NCBI GenBank assembly: GCA_041484525.1
Contig: JBGPHT010000024.1
Location: 3,141-67,140 of the forward strand
Direction: 5' to 3'
Length of the DNA stretch: 64,000 nt
Origin: JBGPHT01 sp041484525
GTDB lineage: Bacteria > Acidobacteriota > Terriglobia > Bryobacterales > Bryobacteraceae
A program made the position numbers and the translations under genes. Under the pieces are notes generated by a model. It saw only the letters and a list, made by a program, of their open reading frames with translations, was not told the DNA's origin and searched no databases. Within the stretch, counting starts at the first letter, position 1. Each line of letters begins with the position of its first letter. Shown here in pieces: positions 25,074-34,323 of the stretch.

Positions 25074-25220
25074 GGTCAGGCAAATATAGGACGCGGAAAC
25101 TGACCAGGAATGGACCGGTCTTTTGACCAGGTAGCCCGACGCCGGATCCCAGCCCAAACATGGGCGAGCCGCATCGGAAGGAGTCCCGTAAGTCTGGGGA
25201 CTTCTGCCGATGCGGTTTTT
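25074..25220 (+). ncRNA. candidate second structured RNA with terminator
   Basis: Four hairpins follow in series: GGTCAG/CTGACC (25074-25079 with 25100-25105), ACCGGTC-TTTT-GACC-A-GGT (25114-25132), GCCCA-AACA-TGGGC (25152-25165) and the terminator stem at 25169-25215. No open frame covers them. They may be part of the same transcript as the upstream RNA, reading past its T-run, or an independent RNA. No downstream plus-strand gene lies within 3 kb, so a riboswitch or leader is unlikely. Confidence 0.35.
25169..25220 (+). terminator. intrinsic terminator, plus strand
   Basis: CCGCATCGG (25169-25177) pairs perfectly with CCGATGCGG (25207-25215), an inner stem AGTCCC/GGGACT extends it, and five Ts follow. 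The T-run is only on the plus strand, so it ends a plus-strand transcript and does not serve the convergent small gene. Confidence 0.75.
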
Positions 25221-25245
25221 CTTTGTGGCGGGTCGTGGACCGCTT

Positions 25246-25539
25246 TCAAAAACTCAGCGTTCCGGTGCGCGGCTCTTCTTCTGCATTCGGCAGGTAGAGC
25301 GTCTTGCAGTGCTCGCAGCGGTAGATCTCGGCGTCGGCGCCGTACTTCTTCTTGACCTCATCGCCGAAAAAATACCAGCGCTTCAGATGGCCCGCGCAGA
25401 GCTTACCCTTCGCGTCCTTCTCATCGCACGCCCGCATACGCAGGGCGCGGCGCTTGATCTTGGTGCCGTCCGCCAGCGTCTCCACCAGCTGGGCAGGCAG
25501 CAGGCCCTTATCGGATGCTGCGTATTTCGGATTCGCCAT
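25246..25539 (-). CDS. small Cys-rich (zinc-ribbon-like) protein
   Basis: The 97-residue protein starts MANPKYAASDKGLLPAQLVE and has four cysteines, two in RACDEKDAKGKLCAGHLKRW and two in YRCEHCKTLYLPN, compatible with one zinc ribbon. The middle carries the aromatic KRWYFFGDEVKKKYG. No named family was recognised. It stands alone between the structured-RNA region and the subtilisin gene, transcribed in the same direction as the latter. A nucleic-acid or protein-binding zinc finger is the likeliest role. Confidence 0.65.
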   Translation of the reverse strand: MANPKYAASDKGLLPAQLVETLADGTKIKRRALRMRACDEKDAKGKLCAGHLKRWYFFGDEVKKKYGADAEIYRCEHCKTLYLPNAEEEPRTGTLSF

Positions 25540-25584
25540 ATCGAGAAATCACGAGTATATCAGCCGTGAAAGAATCCGGCGATA

Positions 25585-28500
25585 CTACTGTACCGGCAGC
25601 TTCGTGGTCTTGGCAGTCTTGCCGCCCATCGACAGCACCACGTCCTGATTGCCGGCTGTCAGTCCCGCGGGCACGGCGGCGTTGACCTGGTAAAGTCCGG
25701 GGAAGCCCGGCGCCAGCCCGCTGAACAATACTTGCACCGATTTGCCGCCGATCGTCAGCGTAGCCGTGTTCTTCGTGGTCGCGAGATTCGGCCCGCCGGG
25801 AGCGGGATCGCCCGAAGCCGGCTGGTTATTCACCGGACCCAGCCCGTTGGCGTAGAAGGTCACGAATTCTCCCGCCTTGGCCGGATTCTTGTCGTAGAGA
25901 AGCGCGCCCGTGACCGCGTCCTGCGCCACCACCAGGCCGCTGCTTTCAAAGAAGGCCGGTGAAACGTCCGCCAGCGGCACTGTCACTACGTTGCCGAACA
26001 AGAACCCGTAAATCGTCACCTTCACCTGCGCCGATGTCTGTCCCTGAAGCTCCCACGGGACCTGCACGTTCACCTGGCCGGCGCCCACGTACGTCAGGCG
26101 CGCGGGAACGCTGATGCCCGCAGAAGACACATCGAAGCTGATCGTCACACCGTCGATCGCAAGCGGCAGGATCGTGGTCGAGGCGGAATCCGTGTAATCG
26201 CTCAACGCCGACCCGAAGATCGCCGCGTATGAGCCGGGCGCAATCGGCGATTGGAACGCGGCCGAATCCACCACGCCGCCGTCCTTGATCGCCGGCTGTG
26301 AGCGTGCGGATCCATCAAAGCAGACTGGGGAAACGAAACGGCAATTGGCCGTGGACGTCGACAAGGTCCCAGACTGGGCGGTTACTGTGAACGAGCCCGT
26401 CTGGTTGGGGACGATCCCGGCGGCCGCTATGCCGTAAGCATTCGTGGTCGCATCAGGGCTCTGGAATGTTACGCTGTTGCGCGGGCTGGCCGACCACGAG
26501 ATCGGCGCATTCGCTACGGGCACGCCATTCGCATCTACCACCTTTACCGCGACCGCGCTTGGCCGGCGCGGATAGAAAGTATTGTAGATTGGTTGCCCGA
26601 CCATGCCATCGATGATCCCATCCAGGGGCACGATGTCATATGCGGGGCCGGCGACGAAATAGAGATACGGCACACGCAGCGAGACGCCGGAAGCCTGTAG
26701 CGTAACCGCACCGGAGTAGGAACCAGCAACAGGAAGGGCCCCGTTCAGCGTGAGCGTAACCGTCCCGGTCGCCCCCGCCGCCAGTGTCAGGATCGTCTTA
26801 TCGACGACCGGCGCAGTCCCCGAGGGCGAATTGCTGGTGGACGATTTCTTATCCACCACCACCGCCACCGCCAGCGTCACGCTGGCTGAGCCTGTGTTGG
26901 TAAGCGTGATGGTTTTCGCCGGGCTCGCCGCCGCGGCCACCACACCGAACGAGACCGAGGTGGGGTTCGCAAGTATGGCGGCATTCACCGCCGCCCCCGC
27001 GTCTAGTTTGCCCGCACCTATCCATTCGGTGTCGATCGCGCTCCCGGAGTCGTCCGTCGTGATGTCCTGCGAAGCCGTGTTGATGAGCGCCGACCGCATC
27101 TGTGCTGGCGTCCACGTGGGATGCTTCTGCTTCACCAGCGCCGCGGCGCCGGCCACTAGCGGGGCGGAAAAACTCGTGCCATCGTTTGCCATGTAGCCCG
27201 AGGCGCTGAATTCGAGGCCGAGCCGATCGTACGTCTGGGCAGCCATGTAGATGCTACTTCCGGGGGCCACTAGGTCCGGCTTGAGCGCCGCATCGCCCAG
27301 CGTAGGCCCGACTGAAGAATAGTAGGTAAGCAGGTTAGAGTTGGCGCTGTCGTCCTGTTCGATGCCCGACGGATCGATAATCACGACGGCCCCCGCGTGC
27401 GACCCGAGATAGCTTTTCAACGCCAGCCCATCGGCATTCGAAATCATCGCTATCGGGACGCCGTAACCAGCGAGATTTCCAGGGAAGGGCAGCGTCGAAG
27501 AGTTGTAGTTGTAGATCACAACCCCCACCGCGCCTGCATCGGTCGCGTTTCCGACCTTGTCGGAAAACGGGCAAGAGCTGGTCGATGGGAGCGGCCCGCG
27601 CTGCACCAGCACGAACGAGTGTGCCAGGCTGCCCGCGGGTAGCGCGCTGCATGCGTATTGGTCGCCCAGCGCGGCCGAGTCGATCAGCGGCGCCGACTCC
27701 GCCCAATAGGGTTGATATGGGTCGTCACCCGCGTTTGCAACAATCGCCCGCAGGTTGGCCGGCCCACCGCTCACGCTCACCGCTTCAGTGAAATAGTGGG
27801 AGTTGGTGGTGGCGCCCACTGCAATCACCGAGGGCACGTTGGCCGGAGATCCAATCGAATTGAAGGTCGGAATGTTGCTGCCGTCGGCGCCGTTGTTGCC
27901 GGCCGAGGCCACCATCACCATACCAGCCTTCACGGCGTTATCGAACGCCACCGCGGCCGGGTCGCAAGGCATGTCCGCCGCCCGCCCGCACGCAGCGCCG
28001 GTATCGAAGGGGCCCGTCACCGCCACCAGGTGCGACGAGAAATTTCCCACGTCCATGCCGTCTTTCACAGCATCTTCCACGGCCTTGATGAGCACGTCTT
28101 CGGTGAAATAGTCATTCACCCACGGCGACCCGTAGATCTTGTAGCTGCCCAGGAATGCCTTTGGCGCCACTCCGGAAAACGTCACCGCTCCGGTGTTGAC
28201 ATTTCCCGCCACCACCGATGCCACGCCCGTGCCATGGCCGTCGTGATCGCGCGGCGAAAAATCGTCCGGCCGCGAACTGGCAGCGCTTTTCCCATCGGCG
28301 TTCGCGATCTGCCGGACGTAGCTGCGCGCGACGATTACCTTTTTGTTCGTGTAGGCGCAGTCTTCCGGATGCCCATCCGTGCACTTCGGGAACCCGGCCG
28401 GCGCCGTGTAGCCGGCATCGTTGAATGCCGGGTGCGTCTGGTCGATGCCGGAATCGAAGATCGCGACCTTGATCCCCGCCCCGCCATTGGTCTGTCCACC

Positions 28501-28902
28501 CACCGCCGCCCAGGCCGCGGGCGCGTTGATCAACTGCGTGGCGCGATTCATGTCCGCCTTGCCCTGGCGCATCGGAATCACGGCCTTGACGCCCGGGATG
28601 CTCTGCATGTCGCCCAACTGGGCCGGCGAAGCCACCACGAAAACCGCGTTCAACACCGTTTCCACGGAACCCGCCACCTGTAACCGCCGCGACACGGCCT
28701 CTCTGCGGACCGCGTCCTGCATGTTCAGAATTTGCCGGCGGTAACCATCGGCCTGCGTGGTCCGCATGGCGTCACGCGTGACGAACCGTTCCGCCACGGG
28801 GGAATCATCGAGGATCAGCGCGTAATGAGTAGAGTATGTTTGCGAAAAAGCGGAAGCGGCGAATAGCACCGCCAGACCGACAACCCGGAAAGACATGCCC
28901 AT
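25585..28902 (-). CDS. secreted subtilisin-like (S8) protease with Solibacter-type C-terminus
   Basis: The 1105-residue exported protein has a signal peptide and an I9-type propeptide (about 25-115). Its S8 catalytic domain has D150 (VAIFDSGID), H223 (DGHGTGVASVVAGN) and the serine in NDGTSFSAPLVAGAAALVKQ near residue 600. A protease-associated insertion (about 390-500) sits inside the catalytic domain. Beta-sandwich domains follow, including a choice-of-anchor type (TLTNTGSASVTLAVAV). The last 230 residues (PGSYAAIFGSALSD ... GLYQVNAAVPAGLTAG) match what is known of TIGR03437, a C-terminal domain frequent in Solibacter and likely to act as a surface or secretion module. It is a scavenging protease by inference. 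Confidence 0.9.
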   Translation of the reverse strand: MGMSFRVVGLAVLFAASAFSQTYSTHYALILDDSPVAERFVTRDAMRTTQADGYRRQILNMQDAVRREAVSRRLQVAGSVETVLNAVFVVASPAQLGDMQSIPGVKAVIPMRQGKADMNRATQLINAPAAWAAVGGQTNGGAGIKVAIFDSGIDQTHPAFNDAGYTAPAGFPKCTDGHPEDCAYTNKKVIVARSYVRQIANADGKSAASSRPDDFSPRDHDGHGTGVASVVAGNVNTGAVTFSGVAPKAFLGSYKIYGSPWVNDYFTEDVLIKAVEDAVKDGMDVGNFSSHLVAVTGPFDTGAACGRAADMPCDPAAVAFDNAVKAGMVMVASAGNNGADGSNIPTFNSIGSPANVPSVIAVGATTNSHYFTEAVSVSGGPANLRAIVANAGDDPYQPYWAESAPLIDSAALGDQYACSALPAGSLAHSFVLVQRGPLPSTSSCPFSDKVGNATDAGAVGVVIYNYNSSTLPFPGNLAGYGVPIAMISNADGLALKSYLGSHAGAVVIIDPSGIEQDDSANSNLLTYYSSVGPTLGDAALKPDLVAPGSSIYMAAQTYDRLGLEFSASGYMANDGTSFSAPLVAGAAALVKQKHPTWTPAQMRSALINTASQDITTDDSGSAIDTEWIGAGKLDAGAAVNAAILANPTSVSFGVVAAAASPAKTITLTNTGSASVTLAVAVVVDKKSSTSNSPSGTAPVVDKTILTLAAGATGTVTLTLNGALPVAGSYSGAVTLQASGVSLRVPYLYFVAGPAYDIVPLDGIIDGMVGQPIYNTFYPRRPSAVAVKVVDANGVPVANAPISWSASPRNSVTFQSPDATTNAYGIAAAGIVPNQTGSFTVTAQSGTLSTSTANCRFVSPVCFDGSARSQPAIKDGGVVDSAAFQSPIAPGSYAAIFGSALSDYTDSASTTILPLAIDGVTISFDVSSAGISVPARLTYVGAGQVNVQVPWELQGQTSAQVKVTIYGFLFGNVVTVPLADVSPAFFESSGLVVAQDAVTGALLYDKNPAKAGEFVTFYANGLGPVNNQPASGDPAPGGPNLATTKNTATLTIGGKSVQVLFSGLAPGFPGLYQVNAAVPAGLTAGNQDVVLSMGGKTAKTTKLPVQ

Positions 28903-28971
28903 TTGACGAGGCTATCACGCTTCACGTTTCACGCAAGCGCAATCCCAAACTACAATCGAATAAGCCCCCTC

Positions 28972-29577
28972 ATGTACAAAGCGATGTTGTTCGATCTCGG
29001 AAAAGTTCTGGTCCAATTCCATTTCAAGCGCGGCTACCAGGCTCTCGAAGGCCTCTGCCCGTACGCCGCCGCCGAGATTCCGCGCCGTCTCGCGCCCACC
29101 GGCCTCGTCGAGCGCTTCGAAACCGGCCTCATCGAGCCGCGCGATTTTGTCGATGAGTTCTGCAAGATTTTGGAACTCGAATTGGACTACGACCGCTTCT
29201 GCGCCATCTGGAGCTGCATCTTTGCAGAAACCCTGCTGCCCGATTCCATGCTGGAAGGACTGGCACGCCGCCATCGCATGGTGCTGCTGTCGAATACCAA
29301 CGCGATCCACTTCCAGATGCTCCGCGAAAACTATCCGCTGCTGCGCCACTTTCACGCGCTGGTGCTGTCGTACGAAGTGAAAGCCATGAAACCGGCGCCG
29401 GCGATTTTTCAGGCGGCCATCGATCGCGCCGGCTGCCGCCCCGAAGAGTGCTTCTACACGGATGACATTTCGGACTACATCGCCGGGGCGCGCGCCATGG
29501 GGATCGACGCGGTGCAGTTCGAATCGGCGGAGCAGATACAGCGCGAGATGAAAGCGCGCGGGATCGTTTGGGAATAA
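28972..29577 (+). CDS. HAD-superfamily hydrolase
   Basis: The 200-residue protein begins MYKAMLFDLGKVLVQFHFKR. HAD motif I is altered: the nucleophile region reads FDLGKVL, where the second aspartate of DxD is replaced by glycine, as seen in the epoxide-hydrolase-N-terminal/YihX-like HAD-IA branch. Motif II is VLLSNTN, motif III is KAMKPAPAIF, and motif IV is CFYTDDISDYIAGARAMGID. A helical cap lies at about 20-90. Small phosphorylated metabolites (sugar phosphates) are usual substrates. The ATG at 28972 was preferred because motif I follows directly. The gene is divergent from the subtilisin. Confidence 0.85.
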   Translation: MYKAMLFDLGKVLVQFHFKRGYQALEGLCPYAAAEIPRRLAPTGLVERFETGLIEPRDFVDEFCKILELELDYDRFCAIWSCIFAETLLPDSMLEGLARRHRMVLLSNTNAIHFQMLRENYPLLRHFHALVLSYEVKAMKPAPAIFQAAIDRAGCRPEECFYTDDISDYIAGARAMGIDAVQFESAEQIQREMKARGIVWE

Positions 29578-29612
29578 AAAAGCCGGGTGTCCTTGTGGGA
29601 AGGGCGCCCGGC
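29576..29612 (-). terminator. intrinsic terminator, minus strand
   Basis: An eight-pair stem (29582-29589 with 29605-29612, one G-U pair) is followed on the minus strand by six Ts (29576-29581), overlapping the stop codon of the HAD gene. It ends the transcript of the molybdopterin-binding gene. Confidence 0.75.
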
Positions 29613-29622
29613 GAGGAAGCAT

Positions 29623-29652
29623 CTGTGAACTGTCCGGGAGGACAGAACACAG
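29623..29652. repeat. hairpin with symmetric AA internal loop
   Basis: CTGTG-AA-CTGTCC-GGGA-GGACAG-AA-CACAG folds into an eleven-pair stem with an A-A internal loop. It lies between the stop of the molybdopterin-binding gene and its terminator and probably stabilises the 3' end of that mRNA. Confidence 0.5.
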
Positions 29653-29669
29653 GAGTGGAGGAGCTCGTT

Positions 29670-30641
29670 TTATGCCAGCAGGCCGCCGTGCCCCAGGCAG
29701 GCCACTTCCCACCCGGTCAAGTGATAGCGGGCCAGCAGCGGCGGGAGCACCAGGTCGACCACGTTAGGCTTGGCCGATCGGAAGCATCCCGGCGCGGAGA
29801 CGATGGGCGCTTCGTCTTTATAGGAGAGCAGTAGCAGATTGCCCGGCTCGACCGGCGCCAGGAACCGTTCCACCAGGCCGCCGATCCGCGTCATGGCCTG
29901 GCCGATCACGTCTTCGGGACCCGCCGGCGCGGTGGTGGATGCCACCAGAATCACGCTCGGCTTCGACCGCAGGAGATGCTGCATGCACCGCGCCACGGAA
30001 TTCTCATCTTCCGTGCAGGAGAGAACGAAGTTGGCGTTGATGCCGAACCGTTCCAGCCGCTGCCGCATGATGTTCTCGAAAAGCTGCCGGGCCCTGTCGC
30101 CGGAAATGGGATCGGTGTAGAGCACGCCCACGCTGGGGGAGCGAACCGGCCTGGCCTGGAGGATGGGACCGCGCTCTTTGATGATGCCGATGAGGGCATC
30201 CAGGTGGTCCTTGGCGACGGCAAACGGGGAGGACTTGACGGTTGCAATGCGCTGGCCCGCAACCGCAAAACTGAAATTGAGGGACGTCGCGATGACCACG
30301 CTGCCGGTGCAGTTGATCTGTTTCAGGAGATCGTCGTCCACCAGAACGCAGCAGTTTTCGGTGGCGAGCAGGTTGGCGCGGCCACCGGCGGCGAGGCGGA
30401 TCTCGAAGCTGCCGCAGCCCATTTCGCTGGCAACCTGGCAGACGGCCTCATCCTCTCCGACTTCGCCTTCTTCGAGCTCGGTGACCCAGATACTCTCCAT
30501 GCCTTCGGATTCCAGGACCCGAACGTCTTCATCACTAATAATATGACCCTTAGCGAGGAGCTTCTTGCCGCCGGGCCGGAACACGGTGCAACAAAGGATC
30601 CTGCCAGTTGAGGATTTCACGCCAACCGTCTGTGCTCTCAT
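29670..30641 (-). CDS. molybdopterin-binding (MoeA/MoaB-like) protein
   Basis: The 323-residue protein contains a MoCF-biosynthesis fold in its C-terminal half (about 165-300: PSVGVLYTDPISGDRARQLF ... SVILVASTTAPAGPEDVIGQ). An N-terminal region is of the type found in MoeA-like or FdhD-linked proteins (TGRILCCTVFRPGGKKLLAK, with several cysteines). Such proteins handle molybdopterin or act as molybdopterin-dependent sensors. It is not full-length MoeA, because the MoeA N-terminal domains are missing. It is monocistronic with its own terminator. An inverted repeat 34 bases upstream may regulate it. Confidence 0.75.
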   Translation of the reverse strand: MRAQTVGVKSSTGRILCCTVFRPGGKKLLAKGHIISDEDVRVLESEGMESIWVTELEEGEVGEDEAVCQVASEMGCGSFEIRLAAGGRANLLATENCCVLVDDDLLKQINCTGSVVIATSLNFSFAVAGQRIATVKSSPFAVAKDHLDALIGIIKERGPILQARPVRSPSVGVLYTDPISGDRARQLFENIMRQRLERFGINANFVLSCTEDENSVARCMQHLLRSKPSVILVASTTAPAGPEDVIGQAMTRIGGLVERFLAPVEPGNLLLLSYKDEAPIVSAPGCFRSAKPNVVDLVLPPLLARYHLTGWEVACLGHGGLLA

Positions 30642-30674
30642 GTACGCCTCATAAGATGTGGGGATGTAACCGAA

Positions 30675-30697
30675 TTTAAGGCTTGTTTATCCTTAAA
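30675..30697. promoter_or_regulatory. inverted repeat upstream of molybdopterin gene
   Basis: TTTAAGG (30675-30681) and CCTTAAA (30691-30697) are perfect arms separated by nine bases, with near-symmetry continuing two bases further. The position 34 bases before the ATG suits an operator. Confidence 0.35.
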
Positions 30698-30828
30698 ATG
30701 GAGAGTACACCGGTTTTACCGGGGTTGTGCCGGCTTTCTCGGCGGTCTTTTGCGGGGTGAGTTAGAGGTCCCCACTTTGGGGGTATCGAGGGCAAAGTTG
30801 CGCGGGTATTCGGGCGCGCGCCGGTGCC

Positions 30829-33314
30829 TTATTCGCTGCGCAGCGCGCGCGAAGGATCCAAGCCGGCCGCGCGGCGTGCCGGAATATAGCTCGCCACCAG
30901 CGCCACCGCCGCCAGTATCACAGCGATCGCCGCGTACGTCGATGGATCGCCCGGCTTCACTTCGTACAGCATCGTGGCCAGCACGCGCGTGGCAGCCAGC
31001 GCGCCGCCGAGACCGATGGCGATTCCCGCCGCCGCCAGCACCGCGCCGCGCCGCACCACCAGCCGCAGCACGTCCGCCGATCGCGCGCCGAGCGCCATGC
31101 GAATCCCGATCTCCCGCACCCGCTGCGTCACCAGGTAGGACATCACGCCATAAATTCCCACCGCCGCCAGAATCAGAGCGACCAGCGCGAAAACAGCCAG
31201 CAGGATCGCGCTGAACCGCGCCTTCGACGTGGCGTCGCGCACGCGCTCGTCCATGCTCTTGATGTCGTAAATGGGCAGGTCCTTGTCGAGCGCATGCACC
31301 TGCTCCCGAACGGCGCCGGCGAGTGCGGCCGGGTTCCCCTGAGTGCGCGCGTAAATCAGCAGACTGGCACGCGGCGATTGCAGATAGGAGATGTACACAT
31401 CGGGCAGGGGCGGCTCGTCCATCTGGCCGTAGCGCACGTCGCCCACGACGCCGATCACCTCCGCGCGGTCGCCGAATCCGCCTTGCCCCACGCCGATCGG
31501 CTTCCCGATCGGACTCTCCGACGGCCAGAAGCGGCGCGCGGCCGTCTCGCCGATCATCACCACTTTGGGAGACGCCGGCCGGTCGGCGCTGGTAAATCCG
31601 CGGCCGGCGAGCAACGGAATCCTCAAGGTCTTGAAATAATCGGGCGACACGAAATGCACGCCCACCGTCGGCTCGCTTCCCCGCGGAACCGGCGCGCGGT
31701 CGCGGAACCAGATGATGGTGAAATTGCAGCCGCCGGCCAGCGCGTGGCAATTGGCCATGCCCGCGGACACCACGCCCGGAATCCCGGCGACGCGTGGTTC
31801 CAACTGGCTGAAGAACCCCGCCGACGCACCGTTGGCTGCCAGCGCCGGCGGAAGTTCCACGCGCACTGTCAGGACGTTCCCGGCGTCGATGCCCGAGCGC
31901 GTCGCGATCAGCCGCCCGAAGCTCTTGATCATCAAGCCAGCGCCGGTCAGCAGTACCACCGCCAGTGCCACCTCCGCCACTATCAGAATGCTCTTGCCGT
32001 TGATCAGGCCGCGCGGCCGCGTGCCTCCGCTCTTCAGCGCGTCCGTGACGTCGGCGCGCGACCCCTGCCACGCGGGCAGTAAACCGAAAAGCACGCCGGT
32101 CACGAGGGCCGCCGCGAAGGTAAAGAGCAGCGCGTGCGAGTCCAGCCGGATCGACCCCAGCCCCATCACGGTGAGGCCGGAGAGGCGCCGCCCAAACGTG
32201 AAGCCGTTGGTCGAGCCCGGGTTGACGGCAGCCAGCGCCTGCACGCCGAGGTACGCCAGAGCCAGGCTGGCGGCCCCGCCGAGCACACCCAGCAGAACGC
32301 TTTCAGTTAGCAACTGCCTTACCAGACGCCACCGGTTGGCGCCCACGGCCAGTCGAATCGCGATCTCCCGCCGGCGGGCCGTGCCGCGCGCCAGCAGCAG
32401 GTTGGCGATGTTCACGCACGCAATCAGGAGCACGAAGCTGACCGCTCCGAACAGCACCAGCACCGACTTGCGCATTGCGGGGTCGAGCCGCGTTTCCTCG
32501 AGCGTACGCGCCTTGGCGCCCCACCCGCGGAATACGGTGTCTGGGTGCGCGTCGTCGATCTGTGGACCTAGCAGCGCCACCGCGTTCGCGGCCTGCTCCA
32601 CGCTGACACCCGGCTTACGCCGCGCCACCATGCTCCAGGAGTGCGACCACCGTTGGCTGAGGTTGTTGGCGGTCATAATGTGCACCGGCGTCCAAACGTC
32701 GGCCGGACCGGTCAATCCCTGGAAGCCGGCCGGCAGCACGCCCACGATCGTGTAGTTTCGCAAGTCGAGACTGATCGTCTTCCCTTCGATCTTCGGATCG
32801 GAACCGTACCGCCGCTCCCAAAGCCCGTGGCTGATCACCGCTACGAAATCCCGCTCTGCAACCGAATCCTCCGAAGGCAGGAATGTGCGGCCCACTTCGG
32901 CGCGGATGCCAAGCACCGGGAAATAACCCGCGCCGGCCATCTCGCCGCGCAGGCGCTCAGGCTGGTCGGTCCCGGTGAGGTTCACGGTTGTCGGGCTGTA
33001 CAGCGCCGTATCCTGAAAGACCTGCTGGAGTTGGCGGAAGGTCTCATACTTGGGATACGACCACACCATGTCGTCGGGCTGTTGCGGACCGCGCCTGTTA
33101 GCGATCATCTTAGCCGGGAGCGCGAGCGAGACTTTCATCAGCCCGGCAGGATCGCGGAACGGCAGGACGCGAAGCAGCGTGGCGTCCACCAGGCTGTAGA
33201 TGGCGGTGTTGGCGCCGATCCCTACCGCGAGAGTGAATACCGCGATAGCAGTAAAAGCGGTTGCCGCGCCAGGGTGCGAGCGGCGAAGCGCAGGTCCTGC
33301 AGCATGGTTTCCAT
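30829..33314 (-). CDS. ADOP-type MacB/FtsX permease, N-terminal frameshift
   Basis: The body of the gene encodes an acidobacterial duplicated-orphan permease: two MacB-type periplasmic domains alternating with FtsX membrane units (IACVNIANLLLARGTARRRE and GIYGVMSYLVTQRVREIGIR). The expected N-terminus, METMLQDLRFAARTLARQP, is encoded from ATG at 33314 with the ribosome binding site GGGGAGGTG. It is in a different frame from the following AFTAIAVFTLAVGIGANTAI. One base appears lost near 33258-33262, and total length is one short of a codon multiple (828 residues if repaired). The frame can be opened artificially from 33453, but that leader has no family character. ADOPs lack an ATPase gene nearby; their transport role is unproven. 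Confidence 0.82.
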
Positions 33315-33446
33315 CAGCACACCTCCCCGTTTGGACGGCCCAGGGCAGCGCCTGGTTGGTTTTATTAGACACCAATCCTTTTTGCCGGTGCCACCCTACT
33401 CGAACGGCTGGTGTGCCGCCGCCTCCTTCTGCGCCATGCTTAGAGC

Positions 33447-34322
33447 ATGGCAAATGAATTAGCCTCTTTATCTAACGAACTCGCCGCCGTAGTGGATCGC
33501 GCCGGCCGTTCCGTGGTCGCGGTGCACGCCCGGCCGCGCTTCTCCTCGAGCGGCGTCTTCTGGCGTCCCGGAATCGTCGTTACGGCGGAGCACACGATCC
33601 GCCGCGAGGAGGAGATCACCGTCACTCTGCCCGACGGCAGTGCCGCGCCCGCTGCTCTCGCCGGCAGCGACGCGGGCACGGACATCGCGGTGCTGAAGGT
33701 CGAGGGCGGCGTGCCCGGACCGATCGGCCAATCGGCGCCGGCGGCCGGCAATCTCGCGCTCTCGATCGGCCGTTCGCAGGATTCGGGCGTGAATGCCACG
33801 CTCGGTATTGTCAGCGCCGTCAGCGGTTCGTGGCGGACGTGGCGCGGCGGGCGGCTCGACCATTACATCCGCCTCGATCTCACGCTCTATCCCGGCTCTT
33901 CGGGCGGCGCCGTGGTCAATGTGGCGGGTGAGACCATCGGGATCGCCACCTCGGCGCTGTCGCGCATCGCGGGAGTGGCGATTCCCGCCGCGACCATCAA
34001 CCGCGTAGTGGACGAAATCCTCAAGCGCGGGAGCGTTTCGCGCGGCTACCTCGGCGTGGGTCTGCAACCGGTCGAGCTTCCCGATCATCACAAAGGTCTG
34101 ATCGTTTTGTCGCTCGAAGCGGGCGGGCCGGCGTCCAAGGCGGGCGTGCTCATCGGGGACATTCTGATTTCGCTCGGCGGCACCGCCGTCGACGACACGG
34201 ACGATATCCAGAGCGTGCTCGAAGGCCATGCTGTTGGCCAGGCGATCGAGGCAGCGGTGTTGCGCGGCGGCGAAGCGCGGGCCATCTCGATCGCGATCGG
34301 GGAGCGGCCCCGGAGGGACTGA
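33447..34322 (+). CDS. HtrA-like (S1C) trypsin-fold protease with PDZ
   Basis: The 291-residue protein has a trypsin-like catalytic domain with histidine in VVTAEHTIRR, aspartate in AGTDIAVLKVEGG and serine in YPGSSGGAVVNVAGETIG, so the triad is complete. A PDZ domain follows from about residue 195 (RGYLGVGLQPVELPDHHKGL ... GVLIGDILISLGGTAVDDTD). No signal peptide or membrane segment is present, unlike DegP/DegS, so it appears cytoplasmic. It starts a three-gene operon with a second HtrA-like protein one base downstream and a LuxR regulator. Confidence 0.87.
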   Translation: MANELASLSNELAAVVDRAGRSVVAVHARPRFSSSGVFWRPGIVVTAEHTIRREEEITVTLPDGSAAPAALAGSDAGTDIAVLKVEGGVPGPIGQSAPAAGNLALSIGRSQDSGVNATLGIVSAVSGSWRTWRGGRLDHYIRLDLTLYPGSSGGAVVNVAGETIGIATSALSRIAGVAIPAATINRVVDEILKRGSVSRGYLGVGLQPVELPDHHKGLIVLSLEAGGPASKAGVLIGDILISLGGTAVDDTDDIQSVLEGHAVGQAIEAAVLRGGEARAISIAIGERPRRD

Positions 34323-34323
34323 C

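Larger units (their letters stand above)
24745..25245. other. intergenic region with structured plus-strand RNA signals
   Basis: No protein-coding frame of quality is present in these 500 bases. Instead the plus strand shows a strong promoter, a rod-shaped inverted-repeat structure ending in a T-run, and a second block of four hairpins ending in another terminator. These are listed separately. Confidence 0.6.
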
